Numbered from the stretch's first letter, positions 32,505-42,497 are shown. The stretch: DNA of 64,000 nt from Williamsia soli (GCF_017377795.1 NZ_JAFRDR010000015.1:1-64000), one strand, 5' to 3'. Notes: generated by a model from the sequence alone, not told the origin. Numbers and translations: made by a program.

Positions 32505-33698
32505 GTGACTGACGTGAGCGGCGTTCAAACGCCCGTACCCGAAGCAGATGCCAAGGCGATCACCCGTGAGGAGATCTTCGCCGGACATGAGGGTGGAAAG
32601 CTGTCGGTGGGCATCACCGCCCCTCTCGACACCAAACGCGCGCTCTCGATCGCGTACACCCCGGGAGTCGCGGAGGTCTCGCGCGCGATCGCCGAACAGC
32701 CCGAGCTGGCGCGCCGTTACACCTGGACGAGTCGCCTCGTCGTGGTCGTCAGCGATGGCAGCGCGGTGCTCGGACTCGGCGACATCGGACCGAGTGCCTC
32801 GCTTCCGGTGATGGAGGGCAAGTCGGCGCTGTTCAAGAATTTCGCCGGTCTCGATTCGATCCCACTCGTGCTGAGCACCAACGATCCCGATGAGATCGTC
32901 GAAACCCTGGTCCGGCTGCGCCATTCCTTCGGGGCGGTGAACCTCGAGGACATCTCGGCGCCGCGGTGTTTCGAGATCGAGAAGCGGGTCATAGAAGCGC
33001 TCGACTGCCCGGTGATGCACGACGATCAGCACGGCACCGCGATCGTGCTGCTGGCAGCGCTCAAAGCAGCCACCAAGCTGCAGAAGCGCGAGCGCGGCGC
33101 GCTCAAGGTCGTGATCTCCGGTTGCGGCGCCGCGGGCGTGGCCTGCACGAACATCCTGCTGGCCGACGGCATCTCCGACGTGACCGTCATCGACAGCAAA
33201 GGCATCGTCCACGCCGGACGCGAAAACCTCAACACCGTGAAGGAGGACGTCGCAGGCCGTACCAATCCCGACGGCCGCACGGGATCGCTGGCAGACGCGC
33301 TCGTCGGAGCCGACGTGTTCGTCGGCGTCAGCGCGGGCAAGGTCCCGGAAGAGGCGTTGGCGACGATGAACTCGGACGCCATCATCTTCGCGCTTTCCAA
33401 TCCGGATCCCGAGGTTCACCCGGATGTCGCCGCCAAGTACGCGGCGATCGTCGCGACCGGTCGCAGCGACTTCCCGAACCAGATCAACAACGTACTGGCA
33501 TTTCCCGGCGTGTTCCGGGGTGCGCTGGATGCCGGCGCCCGCCGGATCACCGAGGCGATGAAACTCGCGGCCGCAGACGCGATCGTCGAGGTTCTCGGAG
33601 ATGATCTCGCCGCGGACATGATCGTGCCCAGCCCGCTCGACCCCCGGGTCGCGCCGGCAGTCGCCGCCGCGGTCGCACGGGTGGCCGGCCAGGGGTGA
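32505..33698 (+). CDS. NAD(P)-dependent malic enzyme
   Basis: 397 residues, the short bacterial form. Visible are the malate-binding VAYTPGVAEVS-like segment (IAYTPGVAEVSRAI), the metal site LEDISAPRCFEIE and MHDDQHGTAIV, the Rossmann fold VVISGCGAAGVA and the C-terminal NQINNVLAFPGVFRGALD. It decarboxylates malate to pyruvate, supplying reducing power and linking the TCA cycle to pyruvate. GTG 32505 is preceded by TAGCGT (32492-32497), consistent with leaderless expression. The next gene's GTG overlaps its stop by four bases. Confidence 0.93.
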   Translation: MTDVSGVQTPVPEADAKAITREEIFAGHEGGKLSVGITAPLDTKRALSIAYTPGVAEVSRAIAEQPELARRYTWTSRLVVVVSDGSAVLGLGDIGPSASLPVMEGKSALFKNFAGLDSIPLVLSTNDPDEIVETLVRLRHSFGAVNLEDISAPRCFEIEKRVIEALDCPVMHDDQHGTAIVLLAALKAATKLQKRERGALKVVISGCGAAGVACTNILLADGISDVTVIDSKGIVHAGRENLNTVKEDVAGRTNPDGRTGSLADALVGADVFVGVSAGKVPEEALATMNSDAIIFALSNPDPEVHPDVAAKYAAIVATGRSDFPNQINNVLAFPGVFRGALDAGARRITEAMKLAAADAIVEVLGDDLAADMIVPSPLDPRVAPAVAAAVARVAGQG

Positions 33699-34570
33699 TC
33701 GCGCCGTCACATGGCCGGCGCGGCATCCTGCCCGCGCTGGCGCTGGTAGCTGCCTTGTTGGTGGCGGGGTGCGCCGAGTCGGGGCCGGCCCCGCAGGCGT
33801 TGGTGACCGGTTCGACTGCTGACACCCCCAGCCGGGTCGCCGCCGCCATCTATGCCGGCGCGCTGCGAGGCGCAGGGGCGCAGGTGTCAGCTGAACATCC
33901 GGTGGGAACTGATGCGGAGCTGTTGGGCAAACTAGACGACCGCTCGCTCGATCTGATCCCCGCGTGGTCTGGCGAACTGCTCGGTCAACTCGATCCGGGT
34001 ACCGCCGCGCTGTCGGCGGACGACGTCTACGCCCAACTCAACAAGGCTTTGCCCCAGGGTGTTTCGGCCGGTGATGTCACCAGTGTGGCGAACAAGCCGC
34101 TGGTGTTCGTCGCCGAGTCGCTCGCGACCTCTGCCGGGGTCGACGAACTCGCCGAGTGTGCACGCCTGCCCGTAGGCATACCGCTGGTGACAATCGACGA
34201 ACCGACCCCGGATATCGTGGCTGCGTTAAGTGCGGCGGGTTGCGGATTCGCGCCGCCGCGACAATTGGACGCGCAGACGGCGGTTGCCGAGGTCGCGGCG
34301 GGTAGGGCTGTCGGCCTCTTCCCACCCCTTTCGGTGGCCGCAGATGATTCGGGTCTGCAAGGGCTTGCCGACACGGGCGACGTGCTGCGCGCTGAAGACC
34401 TGGTGCCCGTCTTCCGGACCGCATCCCTGAGCCGGGGGTTGTTCCAGACGATGAACAAGGTGGCCGGAGAACTGACCACCGCCGACCTCACCACGATGTC
34501 TCGTGAGGTCGACGGCGGCGCAGAGATATCGACGGTCGCGCAGCGCTGGTTAGGTGAACACAGCCTCTGA
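33695..34570 (+). CDS. lpqZ: OpuAC/ProX-like substrate-binding lipoprotein (LpqZ-like)
   Basis: 291 residues. A hydrophobic leader ends at lipobox VAGC with Cys26. The mature part has the glycine-betaine/choline-binding fold signature (TPSRVAAAIYAGALRGAGAQV, LDLIPAWSGELLGQLDPG). In M. tuberculosis LpqZ (Rv1244) occupies this position before Rv1245c and kgd, so the symbol is by position and similarity. No permease or ATPase accompanies it. GTG 33695 overlaps the malic enzyme stop. It overlaps the convergent alpha/beta hydrolase gene by 21 bases at its end. Confidence 0.82.
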   Translation: MIAPSHGRRGILPALALVAALLVAGCAESGPAPQALVTGSTADTPSRVAAAIYAGALRGAGAQVSAEHPVGTDAELLGKLDDRSLDLIPAWSGELLGQLDPGTAALSADDVYAQLNKALPQGVSAGDVTSVANKPLVFVAESLATSAGVDELAECARLPVGIPLVTIDEPTPDIVAALSAAGCGFAPPRQLDAQTAVAEVAAGRAVGLFPPLSVAADDSGLQGLADTGDVLRAEDLVPVFRTASLSRGLFQTMNKVAGELTTADLTTMSREVDGGAEISTVAQRWLGEHSL

Positions 34571-35485
34571 CGTACGGAGATGAGCACTCAAGAAGTCACC
34601 CAGTTCCTCGACGGCCGCATTCGCCGCCGGCATGAGTGGCGCGGCCACGTGTCCGACGTGCCACAGTCGGCCGAGGTCGCTGAGTGTCGACTCGACACCG
34701 GCGGCCCGCAGTTTGCCCGCGAACTCGGTGACCTGGTCGAAAAGGATCTCAGGCCGGCCGATCTGGACCAGGGTCGGTGGGAGTCCTGCGAGATCTCCCC
34801 GGCCCGGTGCGTACCGCGGATCGTCGGGATCGCCATCCCCCAGGTACATGTCCGCGGCCTGGCTGGACCACGCGCCGTTGACCACGATGTCGGTGGCCCC
34901 GTTGCCGGTGTCGTCGTCGGATTGCCTGACGGCGGGGTCGACCCAGGGGGAGATCAGTCCCAGAGCAGCCGGTGTGATCTCGTGCTCGTCGATCAGCACC
35001 CTGGCGGTGGCGACCGAGAGCCCACCACCGGCAGAGTCACCCGCGATGGCGATCGACTCCGGGGCATATCCCCGACTCATCAGATCGCGGAAGGCCGCGA
35101 CGGCATCGTTCACCGCGGCCGGACATGGGTGCTCCGGTGCCAGTCGGTAATCGAGAACGTAGACCTCGGCTTCGGCGGCCCGTGCCAGGGTGGTGGTCAG
35201 CCCGCGATGTGACCTCGCCGAACCGACGGTGTACGCGCCACCGTGCAGATACAGGATCGCGCGGCCGTGGTGGGTGGGGCCCACCGTGATCCTCTCGGTC
35301 GGCCTCCCCGCGAGGGTGATCTGACGGATCACCTGATCGGGCAGCGCGGGAATCGCGAAGGCGCTCGCGTCGAGCAGCTTTCGCTGGATCGAGGGGGACA
35401 ACCGCGCGTTGAGCGACAGCCGGAACAACGGTTTGAAGAGCACCTCACTGACCGGGATGGACAGTGCCAGGCGGGGTGTTCTCAC
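34550..35485 (-). CDS. alpha/beta hydrolase (HSL/acetyl-esterase family)
   Basis: 311 residues. Hormone-sensitive-lipase signature HGGAY (81-85) forms the oxyanion hole; nucleophile Ser151 sits in GDSAGG; the later EILFDQ and RLWHVGHV segments supply the Asp and His. GTG 35485 overlaps the SDR stop by four bases (GTGA), so it is the last gene of a three-gene operon with the dehydrogenase and monooxygenase. A Baeyer-Villiger product would be an ester or lactone, which this enzyme could hydrolyse (inference). Confidence 0.9.
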   Translation of the reverse strand: MRTPRLALSIPVSEVLFKPLFRLSLNARLSPSIQRKLLDASAFAIPALPDQVIRQITLAGRPTERITVGPTHHGRAILYLHGGAYTVGSARSHRGLTTTLARAAEAEVYVLDYRLAPEHPCPAAVNDAVAAFRDLMSRGYAPESIAIAGDSAGGGLSVATARVLIDEHEITPAALGLISPWVDPAVRQSDDDTGNGATDIVVNGAWSSQAADMYLGDGDPDDPRYAPGRGDLAGLPPTLVQIGRPEILFDQVTEFAGKLRAAGVESTLSDLGRLWHVGHVAAPLMPAANAAVEELGDFLSAHLRTSEAVFT

Positions 35486-36342
35486 AGGAGCTCCGACGGA
35501 TGCTGGATGACGGTCTCCGGTTTCGGCGCGAGGCGCCCGGCGAACTTGGCGATGACGACCTCGTACATCGATCCGCCTGCGCGGACCAGCAGATCGATGA
35601 CCTTCGCGTCCGCGCCGACGAGGACTCGGGGGCGATTCTTCTCGATGGCCGAGATGATGATCTCCGCGGCGCGTGCCGACGTCGTCCGGGCCAGCTTCTT
35701 GTCGAAGAGTTCCGCCGTGGCTCTCTGATCGTGGCCGTCGGAGACGGTTGCGTTGCGGCCGATCGCGGTCTTGATGCCACCGGGATGCACACACGTCACC
35801 TGGACAGGATGACCGGCGATCTTCATCTCCTGGTACAGCGACTCGGTGAAGCCGCGCACCGCGAACTTGGCTGCGTTGTAGGCACTTTGGCCGGGCATGG
35901 CCAGGATTCCGAACAACGACGAGGTGTTCACGACATGGCCGTCGCCCGAGGCGATGAGGTAGGGCAGGAATGCTTTGGTGCCGTTGACGACGCCCCAGTA
36001 GTCGATGTCCATCACGCGTTCGTATTGCTTGAACTCGGTGATCTCGACCTCGCCGTGGTGGGCGATTCCGGCGTTGTTGATCACCAGGTTGACCTTGCCG
36101 AAGTGTTCGGCGACGGTGTCTGCGTACTCGAGAACCGCCTCGCGTTCGGCGACGTTGAGCAGCTGTGCGTGAACCTGCGCACCCTGCGCTGTGAGAAGGC
36201 GCTCGGTTTCTTCCAGACCTGCGGGGTTCACGTCGCTGATTGCGACGAGAGCGCCCTTACCTGCGAGCTGGAGCGCCAGATCGCGGCCCATACCCGATCC
36301 GGCTCCGGTCACCACTGCTACCTTGCCTTTGAAATCCTTCAT
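35482..36342 (-). CDS. short-chain dehydrogenase/reductase
   Basis: 286 residues. Cofactor motif TGAGSGMG (12-19), NNAG, catalytic Ser in NTSSLFG and the active pair Y-N-A-A-K in SAYNAAK. SDRs of this type interconvert alcohols and ketones. It would make the ketone substrate for the upstream monooxygenase and is flanked by it and by the hydrolase with ATGA- and GTGA-type overlaps on each side. Resembles Rv1245c by position. Confidence 0.92.
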   Translation of the reverse strand: MKDFKGKVAVVTGAGSGMGRDLALQLAGKGALVAISDVNPAGLEETERLLTAQGAQVHAQLLNVAEREAVLEYADTVAEHFGKVNLVINNAGIAHHGEVEITEFKQYERVMDIDYWGVVNGTKAFLPYLIASGDGHVVNTSSLFGILAMPGQSAYNAAKFAVRGFTESLYQEMKIAGHPVQVTCVHPGGIKTAIGRNATVSDGHDQRATAELFDKKLARTTSARAAEIIISAIEKNRPRVLVGADAKVIDLLVRAGGSMYEVVIAKFAGRLAPKPETVIQHPSELL

Positions 36343-37856
36343 GAGGTCACCGTTTCTTTCGCTGCAGGGATCGTGCCGGCCGTGGGGTTCAGTGAGCGAG
36401 CACTGGCTGTGTCGTAGGCGGCAAGGTCGAACTTACGGGTGATGCGCCGGTAATTGAATGTGAATCCGGGCCACAAGGTGGTGATGTTGCCGAATGCGTC
36501 CTTGTACCAGCTGGCGCAGCCGCCGGTCTCCCACACGCTGGACTTCAGGTTGTCCTGGATACCCACGTTGTAGTCGCGCTGGACGTCGGCGCGGACCTCG
36601 ACCCGTGCGATGTCGTACTGCCGCTGCAATGTGAAGTAGTCGACGAGATAGTTCAGCTGCGACTCGATCATGTAGACCATCGAGGTGTGGCCGAGACCGG
36701 TCGACGGTCCGACCATCAGGAACATGTTGGGGAACCCGTTGACGGTGGTTCCTTTGTAGGCCTGCATGCCGGTGCTCGCCCAGACCTCGGCGAGGCTGCG
36801 ACCGTCCTTGCCGATGATGTGTTCGAACACGGGGGAGTCGGTGACGTGGAACCCGGTGGCCACCACGATCGCGTCGACCTCGCGGGCGACGCCGTCGGCG
36901 GTGACGATCCCGGTCGCGGTGACCTCTCTGATGGGGTCGGTGACCAGTTCGACGTTGTCCTGGTTCAGCGCGGGGTAGTACGTGTTGGACAAGAGGATCC
37001 GCTTGCAGCCGACCTTCCAGTTCGGGGTGACGGCGGCGCGGAGCTTCTTGTCGGAAATCCCGCGGGCGATGTTCCGTCTGCCGGCGATCTTGCCTGCCGC
37101 GAGCATGTTCGGGGCATGGGTGAGGCCGAAGGAGACGAGTTCGTGTGCCGCGTAGATGGTTGCGCGGGTTGCTCGCTGGTATCCGGGGATGTTCTTGAAC
37201 GCCCAGTTCTCACCGGACGAGTACGGCCGGTCGGCACGCGGCAGGATCCACGGCGCGGTCCGCTGGTACACGTCGAGCTGTCCCACCGTCTTCGCGAGCT
37301 CGGGGATGATCTGGACGGCCGACGCGCCGGTGCCGATCACGGCGACCCGCTTGCCTTTCAGGTCGTAGTCGGAGTTCCAGCGGGCAGAGTGGAAGATCTC
37401 GCCGGTGAAGCCCTCGATGCCTTTGACGTCGGGCAGCTTCGGTTCACAGAGTGGACCGACGCCGGCGACCATGAAGTCCGCGCGGAACTGACCGTTCGAG
37501 GTGTCGATGATCCACTGCCCGGAGTCCTCGTCCCAGGCGGTGTTGGTGACCTCGGTGTTCCACTTCGTCTTCGACCCCAGGTTGTACTTGTCGGCGACGT
37601 GGTTGATGTAACGGTGGATCTCCGGCTGCTGAGAGAAGGAGCGGCTCCATGACGGGTTGAGGGCGAACGAGTACGAGTACAGGTGCGAAGGGACATCGCA
37701 GGCTGCGCCGGGGTAGGTGTTGTCGCGCCAGGTTCCGCCGAAGTCGCTTCCGCGATCGAGGATCACGAAGTCGTCGAAGCCGTTTTGCTGCAGCTTGATG
37801 GCTGCGCCCAGTCCGGAGAAGCCTGCGCCGATGATGGCGATCTTTACAACGTTCAT
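36339..37856 (-). CDS. flavin-containing Baeyer-Villiger-type monooxygenase
   Basis: 505 residues. FAD-binding GxGxxG is IGAGFSGLG (~7-15), the Baeyer-Villiger fingerprint FxGxxxHxxxW is FTGEIFHSARW, and the NADPH-binding GxGxxA/G is VIGTGASAVQ. Such enzymes insert oxygen next to a ketone to give an ester or lactone. It is the first gene of the operon with SDR and hydrolase, a natural alcohol-ketone-ester-acid route. ATG 37856 lies 7 bases after a TATGTT -10. Repression by the divergent TetR protein through the operator at 37874 is likely. Confidence 0.93.
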   Translation of the reverse strand: MNVVKIAIIGAGFSGLGAAIKLQQNGFDDFVILDRGSDFGGTWRDNTYPGAACDVPSHLYSYSFALNPSWSRSFSQQPEIHRYINHVADKYNLGSKTKWNTEVTNTAWDEDSGQWIIDTSNGQFRADFMVAGVGPLCEPKLPDVKGIEGFTGEIFHSARWNSDYDLKGKRVAVIGTGASAVQIIPELAKTVGQLDVYQRTAPWILPRADRPYSSGENWAFKNIPGYQRATRATIYAAHELVSFGLTHAPNMLAAGKIAGRRNIARGISDKKLRAAVTPNWKVGCKRILLSNTYYPALNQDNVELVTDPIREVTATGIVTADGVAREVDAIVVATGFHVTDSPVFEHIIGKDGRSLAEVWASTGMQAYKGTTVNGFPNMFLMVGPSTGLGHTSMVYMIESQLNYLVDYFTLQRQYDIARVEVRADVQRDYNVGIQDNLKSSVWETGGCASWYKDAFGNITTLWPGFTFNYRRITRKFDLAAYDTASARSLNPTAGTIPAAKETVTS

Positions 37857-37863
37857 GGGTAAG

Positions 37864-37891
37864 AACATACCGCCTATTGACGAACTGTCAA
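37864..37891 (-). promoter_or_regulatory. promoter of the monooxygenase-SDR-hydrolase operon
   Basis: On the minus strand TTGACA (37886-37891) and TATGTT (37864-37869) are 16 bases apart, and the -10 ends 7 bases before ATG 37856. This gives a strong leaderless-type promoter. The operator at 37874-37894 covers its -35 and spacer. Confidence 0.65.
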
Positions 37892-37894
37892 TAG
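37874..37894. promoter_or_regulatory. TetR operator 1
   Basis: CTATTGAC-N5-GTCAATAG is a perfect 8-bp inverted repeat. It covers the -35 and spacer of the operon promoter, so binding by the divergent TetR protein would block transcription. Confidence 0.7.
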
Positions 37895-37918
37895 TGAGAC
37901 ACACGGATCCGGATCGCT

Positions 37919-37937
37919 TATTGACAACGAGTCAGTA
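37919..37937. promoter_or_regulatory. TetR operator 2
   Basis: TATTGAC-N5-GTCAGTA repeats operator 1 with one changed base and the same 5-base spacer. It overlaps the -10 of the TetR gene and would allow autoregulation. Confidence 0.6.
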
Positions 37938-37941
37938 TGAT
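37936..37941 (+). promoter_or_regulatory. -10 hexamer for the tetR-type gene
   Basis: TATGAT ends 8 bases before GTG 37950, consistent with leaderless transcription. It overlaps operator 2. Confidence 0.4.
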
Positions 37942-37949
37942 CAGGTCTT

Positions 37950-38558
37950 GTGACCACCGCACGACGAACCAGGATGAGCCCCGAGGCCAGGCGAGACCAG
38001 CTGATCAGCCATGGTCTGCGGATGCTCGACGACCGCGCGCTCGACGAGGTGTCGGTCGAAGAGGTGGCCGAGGCGGCCGGGGTCTCGCGTGCGTTGCTGT
38101 TCCACTATTTCGAGTCCAAGCAGGACTTCTTGGTCGCACTGACGACGGAGCAGAGCCGGCGGATGCTCGCACGCACCGAACCCGATCTCACCCTGGGTGA
38201 CCCCATCGCCATCGCCAGGGGTTCACTTGCGGCGTACATCGACTACGTGTCGGCGAATCGCTCGGCCTACCTTGCGATCCTGCAGGGGGCCGGGGCGTCG
38301 GATCCCGCGATGCGCAAGGTCGCCGACGACACGCGCACGGTGATGGCGGAGCGGGTGCTCGGGCTCGCCGAACTCCTGGACCTACACCGGACACCTTTGA
38401 TCGAACTCGCGGTGCACGGATGGGTGACGTTCAGCGAACAGGTCACGGTCCGATGGCTGCAGGACGAGGCGGGCATCAGTCGTGACGAGATCGTCGAACT
38501 GATCGCCCGGTCACTACCGGTGCTCGCAACGCTGGCTGCCGACCCAAACAACCGATAA
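37950..38558 (+). CDS. TetR family transcriptional regulator
   Basis: 202 residues. The N-terminal helix-turn-helix (~14-60) reads ISHGLRMLDDRALDEVSVEEVAEAAGVSRALLFHYFESKQDFLVAL, a typical TetR fold with the HYF recognition turn. The C-terminal ligand domain has no recognisable subtype. It is divergent from the monooxygenase operon with 93 bp between starts, containing two matching palindromes. It probably represses that operon and itself until a substrate such as a ketone or its derivative is present (inference). Confidence 0.9.
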   Translation: MTTARRTRMSPEARRDQLISHGLRMLDDRALDEVSVEEVAEAAGVSRALLFHYFESKQDFLVALTTEQSRRMLARTEPDLTLGDPIAIARGSLAAYIDYVSANRSAYLAILQGAGASDPAMRKVADDTRTVMAERVLGLAELLDLHRTPLIELAVHGWVTFSEQVTVRWLQDEAGISRDEIVELIARSLPVLATLAADPNNR

Positions 38559-38611
38559 TGGTGGGTTCTGGTGAGCGTGACCTACGGAAACGCTCGCCAA
38601 AACCCACCATT
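38557..38611. terminator. inverted-repeat element, copy B, between tetR and kgd
   Basis: Left arm 38557-38578 pairs with right arm 38590-38611 at 20 of 22 positions with an 11-base loop. The arm begins at the last bases of the tetR stop codon. Its core TGGTGGGTTcTGG matches the element at 356. Between convergent genes it likely serves as a bidirectional terminator. Confidence 0.7.
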
Positions 38612-38627
38612 GTCAGGGTTTGGGGGA

Positions 38628-41600
38628 TCAGCTGAATGCGGTGTCGATGATCTCCTGCTGCTCGACGGCGTGAACCTTCGAGGAACCGGACGACGGTGCG
38701 GACATCGGACGACGCGAGACGCGGCGCAGTCCCTGGAAGAACTCCGGCAGCATTTCCGGGAGGTTCAGGCCGAAGAACGGCCACGCCCCCTGGTTCGCCG
38801 GTTCCTCCTGAACCCAGAAGATCTCTTCCATGTTCGTGTACTGCCCGAGCGCGTTGCGCAGGCGCTTATGAGGCACGGGGTAGAGCTGCTCGACCCGGAC
38901 GATCGCGACGTCGTCGCGCTTGTCCTTCTCCTTGCGCGCAGCCAGCTCGTAGTACAACTTGCCGGACACGAGCAGGACGCGACGCACTTTGTCGCGGTCG
39001 CCGCCGGCCTCGAACGCGGGGTCGTCGATCACGGACTTGAACTTGCCCTCGGTGAACTCGGAGATCGGGGACACCGCTGCCTTGTTACGCAGCATGGACT
39101 TCGGTGTGAAGACCACGAGCGGACGACTGATCCCGTCGAGGACGTGACGACGCAGCAGGTGGAAATAGCTGGCCGGTGTCGACGGCAGCGCGACGGTCAT
39201 CGAACCCTCGGCGCACAGCAGCAGGAATCGTTCGATACGTCCTGAGGTGTGGTCGGGGCCCTGACCTTCGTGGCCGTGGGGGAGCAGCAGCACCACATCG
39301 GAGGTCTGACCCCACTTGGCCTCACCCGACGAGATGAACTCGTCGATGATCGACTGCGCGCCGTTGACGAAGTCACCGAACTGGGCTTCCCACAGCACGA
39401 GGGCATCGGGGTCGCCGACGGAGTATCCGTATTCGAAACCGACGACGGCGTACTCGCTCAGCGCCGAGTCGTACGCGAGGAACCGGCCGGGGTTCTCCGG
39501 GTTGGTCTCCGCGACGGTCCGCAGCGGGGTGTACTCGTCGCCGTTGTCGCGATCGATCAGCACCGAATGGCGCTGGGTGAACGTGCCGCGGCGCGAATCC
39601 TGACCGGACAAGCGCACGGTGCGCCCCTCTTCGACGAGCGACCCGAAGGCCAGTAGCTCGCCGAATGCCCAGTCCACGTTGCCATTTCGGGACATCTCGT
39701 AGCGCTTCTTGAGCACCGGCTTGACCCGCTGGTGGACGGTGAAGCCATCGGGGACGTTGACGAACGCGTCGCCGATCCGCTCCATCGTCTCCTTCGAGAT
39801 CTTGGTCTCCAGCTTGACCGGGAGAACCTGATCGGACTCGACCGACGGGCTCGGAGCGGCCTGGTACTTCTCCAGCTCGCGGACCTCGTTGAAGACTCGT
39901 TCGAGCTGACCCTGGTAGTCACGGAGGGCGTCCTCGGCCTCCTTGGTCGAGATGTCACCACGACCGATCAGGGCTTCGGTGTAGCTCTTGCGGACGCTTC
40001 GCTTGGTGTCGATCACGTCGTACATCGCCGGCTGCGTCATCGAGGGGTCGTCGCCCTCGTTGTGGCCGCGACGGCGGTAGCAGACGAGGTCGATGACGAC
40101 GTCCTTGTTGAACTTCTGCCGGTAGTCGACGGCCAACTTCGCGGCCCAGACGCAGGCCTCGGGGTCGTCGCCGTTGACGTGGAAGATCGGCGCGCCGATC
40201 ATCTTCGCCACATCCGTGCAGTACTCGGACGAGCGTGACGCCTCGGGTGCGGTGGTGAAGCCGACCTGGTTGTTGACGACGATGTGGACCGTTCCGCCGG
40301 TCCGGTAACCACGCAGCATGGCGAGGTTGAGGGTTTCGGCGACCACGCCCTGGCCTGCGAACGCGGCATCGCCGTGCAGCATCAGCGGCAGCACCGTGAA
40401 GGCGCCGTCGCCGAGGTCGCGCAGGTCCTGCTTCGCGCGTACCAGTCCCTCGAGGACGGGGTCGACCGCCTCGAGATGCGACGGGTTCGCGGTCAGAGAC
40501 ACGTTGATCTCGTTGTCCCCGAACATCTGGTAGTACTTGCCCTCGGCTCCGAGGTGGTACTTCACGTCGCCGGATCCGTGCGCCTGCGACGGGTTCAGAT
40601 TGCCCTCGAACTCGGTGAAGATCTTCGAGTACGGCTTGCCGACGATGTTCGCCAGCACGTTGAGGCGTCCGCGGTGCGGCATGCCGATGACGACTTCGTC
40701 GAGTCCGTACTCGGCGCTCTGGTCGATGACGCCGTCCATCATCGGTATGACGGCCTCGGCACCTTCGAGCGAGAAGCGCTTTTGACCGACGTATTTGGTC
40801 TGCAAGAACGTCTCGAAGGCCTCGGCGGCATTGAGCTTGGACAGGATGTACTTCTGCTCGGCAACCGGCGGCTTGACGTGCTTGATCTCGACGCGCTCCT
40901 GCAGCCACTGCTGCTGCTCGGGCTCGAGGATGTGGGTGTACTCGACACCCACGTGCCGGCAGTAGGAGTCGCGCAGGATCGACAGGACGTCGCGCAACTT
41001 CATCTTGTTCTCGCCGTGGAAGCCACCGACGTTGAAACTGCGATCGAGATCCCACAGCGTCAGGTCGTAGGTGAGCACGTCGAGATCGGGGTGCGCCGAG
41101 CGGGCGTCGGAGTCGATCATCAGCGGATCGATGTCCGCCATCAGATGACCTCGATTGCGGTACGCCGCAATCAATTCCAGGACCCGCGCGTTCTTGTCTA
41201 CGGCACCTTCGGGGATGTCGCGCCGCCAGCGGATCGGCTCGTACGGGATGTGCAGGGTGGTGAAGATCTCGTCGAAGAACTCATCCGACAGCAGGAGCTG
41301 GTGAATGGTGCGCAGGAAGTCGCCGGACTCGGCGCCCTGGATGATCCGGTGATCGTAGGTCGAGGTGAGCGTCATCAGCTTGCCGACGGCGAGCGCGGCG
41401 ATCTGCTCGTCGGAGGCGCCCTGGAACTCGGCCGGGTACTCCATCGCACCGGCACCGACGATTGTGCCCTGCCCCTTCATCAGGCGCGGTACCGAGTGGA
41501 CGGTCCCGATGGTGCCGGGGTTGGTGAGGGAGATCGTCACGCCCGCGAAATCGTCGCCGGTCAGCTTGCCCTCGCGCGCCCGTCGGACGATGTCCTCGTA

Positions 41601-42497
41601 GGCCGCGTGGAACTGCGCGAAGTTCATGGTCTCGGTGCGCTTGATCGCCGCGACGACAAGGGTGCGAGACCCGTCCTTGCCGGGCAGGTCGATCGCGAGT
41701 CCGAGGTTGGTGTGTGCCGGCTGGACGACGTTCGGCTTGCCGTCGACCTCTTCGAAGTGCCGGTTCATGCCGGGGAACGCCTTGATCGCCTGGACGATCG
41801 CGAACCCGAGGATGTGGGTGAAGGAGACCTTGCCGCCGCGGGTGCGGGCAAGGTGATTGTTGATGACCACGCGGTTGTCGATCATCAGCTTCGCGGGCAC
41901 CGCACGCACACTGGTCGCGGTGGGGATCTGCAGCGAGGCCGCCATGTTCTTGGCGATCGCGGCGGCAGGCCCCCGCAACACCTTGTTCGTGGCCTCGTCG
42001 GTGGTCTCGGCCGGAGCCGCCTTTGCAGGCGCCGACTTCTTCGCGTCGGTACGCGGAGCGTCGGTCGTCGGGCGCACGGCCTTCTTGGGCGCGGCCTTGG
42101 GAGCGTCGGTCGACGGGCCCTGTTTCTCAGTTGCAGGCGCGGTCTGCGCTGTCGTCTGCGCCGATGCGTCCCGGCTGGTGTCGGACTGCCCGGCGGCGGC
42201 CTTGCTCGCCGGGGTTGCGTCCACGGCCGGCTTCGGCGCGGAGGCACCATTGCCGGACGAGGCGGTGCCGGACTTCTTCTCGGTCTTCCCCGCGGATCCG
42301 CCGTTCCCGGAGTCCTTGCTCACCGACGCGGTGCCTCCGGGGCTGTCGTCCCCGGAGCCGTTACCTTCCGAGGCATAGTTCTTGAGGAAGTCATGCCAAC
42401 TCGGATCCACCGAGCTCGGATCTTTTTGGAAGCGCTGGTACATTTCCTCAACCAGCCACTCGTTCTGCCCGAAGTCTGAAATCGAACTGCTGCTCAC
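38628..42497 (-). CDS. kgd: multifunctional 2-oxoglutarate decarboxylase/dehydrogenase E1-E2 (Kgd)
   Basis: 1289 residues. The start [28 protein letters not shown] is the family N-terminus, followed by a low-complexity Ala/Pro/Lys linker (~50-145), an E2 acyltransferase domain without lipoyl domain (active-site [14 protein letters not shown]) and the thiamine-dependent E1o domain ([16 protein letters not shown]...NNQVGFTT). This E2-E1 fusion is typical of Corynebacteriales/Mycobacteriales, where it works with a separate E2p-lipoyl protein and is controlled by the FHA protein GarA/OdhI. GTG 42497 gives the expected start; an upstream ATG at 42590 is less likely. Confidence 0.96.
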   Translation of the reverse strand: MSSSSISDFGQNEWLVEEMYQRFQKDPSSVDPSWHDFLKNYASEGNGSGDDSPGGTASVSKDSGNGGSAGKTEKKSGTASSGNGASAPKPAVDATPASKAAAGQSDTSRDASAQTTAQTAPATEKQGPSTDAPKAAPKKAVRPTTDAPRTDAKKSAPAKAAPAETTDEATNKVLRGPAAAIAKNMAASLQIPTATSVRAVPAKLMIDNRVVINNHLARTRGGKVSFTHILGFAIVQAIKAFPGMNRHFEEVDGKPNVVQPAHTNLGLAIDLPGKDGSRTLVVAAIKRTETMNFAQFHAAYEDIVRRAREGKLTGDDFAGVTISLTNPGTIGTVHSVPRLMKGQGTIVGAGAMEYPAEFQGASDEQIAALAVGKLMTLTSTYDHRIIQGAESGDFLRTIHQLLLSDEFFDEIFTTLHIPYEPIRWRRDIPEGAVDKNARVLELIAAYRNRGHLMADIDPLMIDSDARSAHPDLDVLTYDLTLWDLDRSFNVGGFHGENKMKLRDVLSILRDSYCRHVGVEYTHILEPEQQQWLQERVEIKHVKPPVAEQKYILSKLNAAEAFETFLQTKYVGQKRFSLEGAEAVIPMMDGVIDQSAEYGLDEVVIGMPHRGRLNVLANIVGKPYSKIFTEFEGNLNPSQAHGSGDVKYHLGAEGKYYQMFGDNEINVSLTANPSHLEAVDPVLEGLVRAKQDLRDLGDGAFTVLPLMLHGDAAFAGQGVVAETLNLAMLRGYRTGGTVHIVVNNQVGFTTAPEASRSSEYCTDVAKMIGAPIFHVNGDDPEACVWAAKLAVDYRQKFNKDVVIDLVCYRRRGHNEGDDPSMTQPAMYDVIDTKRSVRKSYTEALIGRGDISTKEAEDALRDYQGQLERVFNEVRELEKYQAAPSPSVESDQVLPVKLETKISKETMERIGDAFVNVPDGFTVHQRVKPVLKKRYEMSRNGNVDWAFGELLAFGSLVEEGRTVRLSGQDSRRGTFTQRHSVLIDRDNGDEYTPLRTVAETNPENPGRFLAYDSALSEYAVVGFEYGYSVGDPDALVLWEAQFGDFVNGAQSIIDEFISSGEAKWGQTSDVVLLLPHGHEGQGPDHTSGRIERFLLLCAEGSMTVALPSTPASYFHLLRRHVLDGISRPLVVFTPKSMLRNKAAVSPISEFTEGKFKSVIDDPAFEAGGDRDKVRRVLLVSGKLYYELAARKEKDKRDDVAIVRVEQLYPVPHKRLRNALGQYTNMEEIFWVQEEPANQGAWPFFGLNLPEMLPEFFQGLRRVSRRPMSAPSSGSSKVHAVEQQEIIDTAFS

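Noticed and set aside
40284-42479. A 731-codon plus-strand open frame opposite kgd
   Set aside because: Antisense to a complete, strongly conserved enzyme; low-complexity Val/Asp/Gly/Arg composition and no motif.
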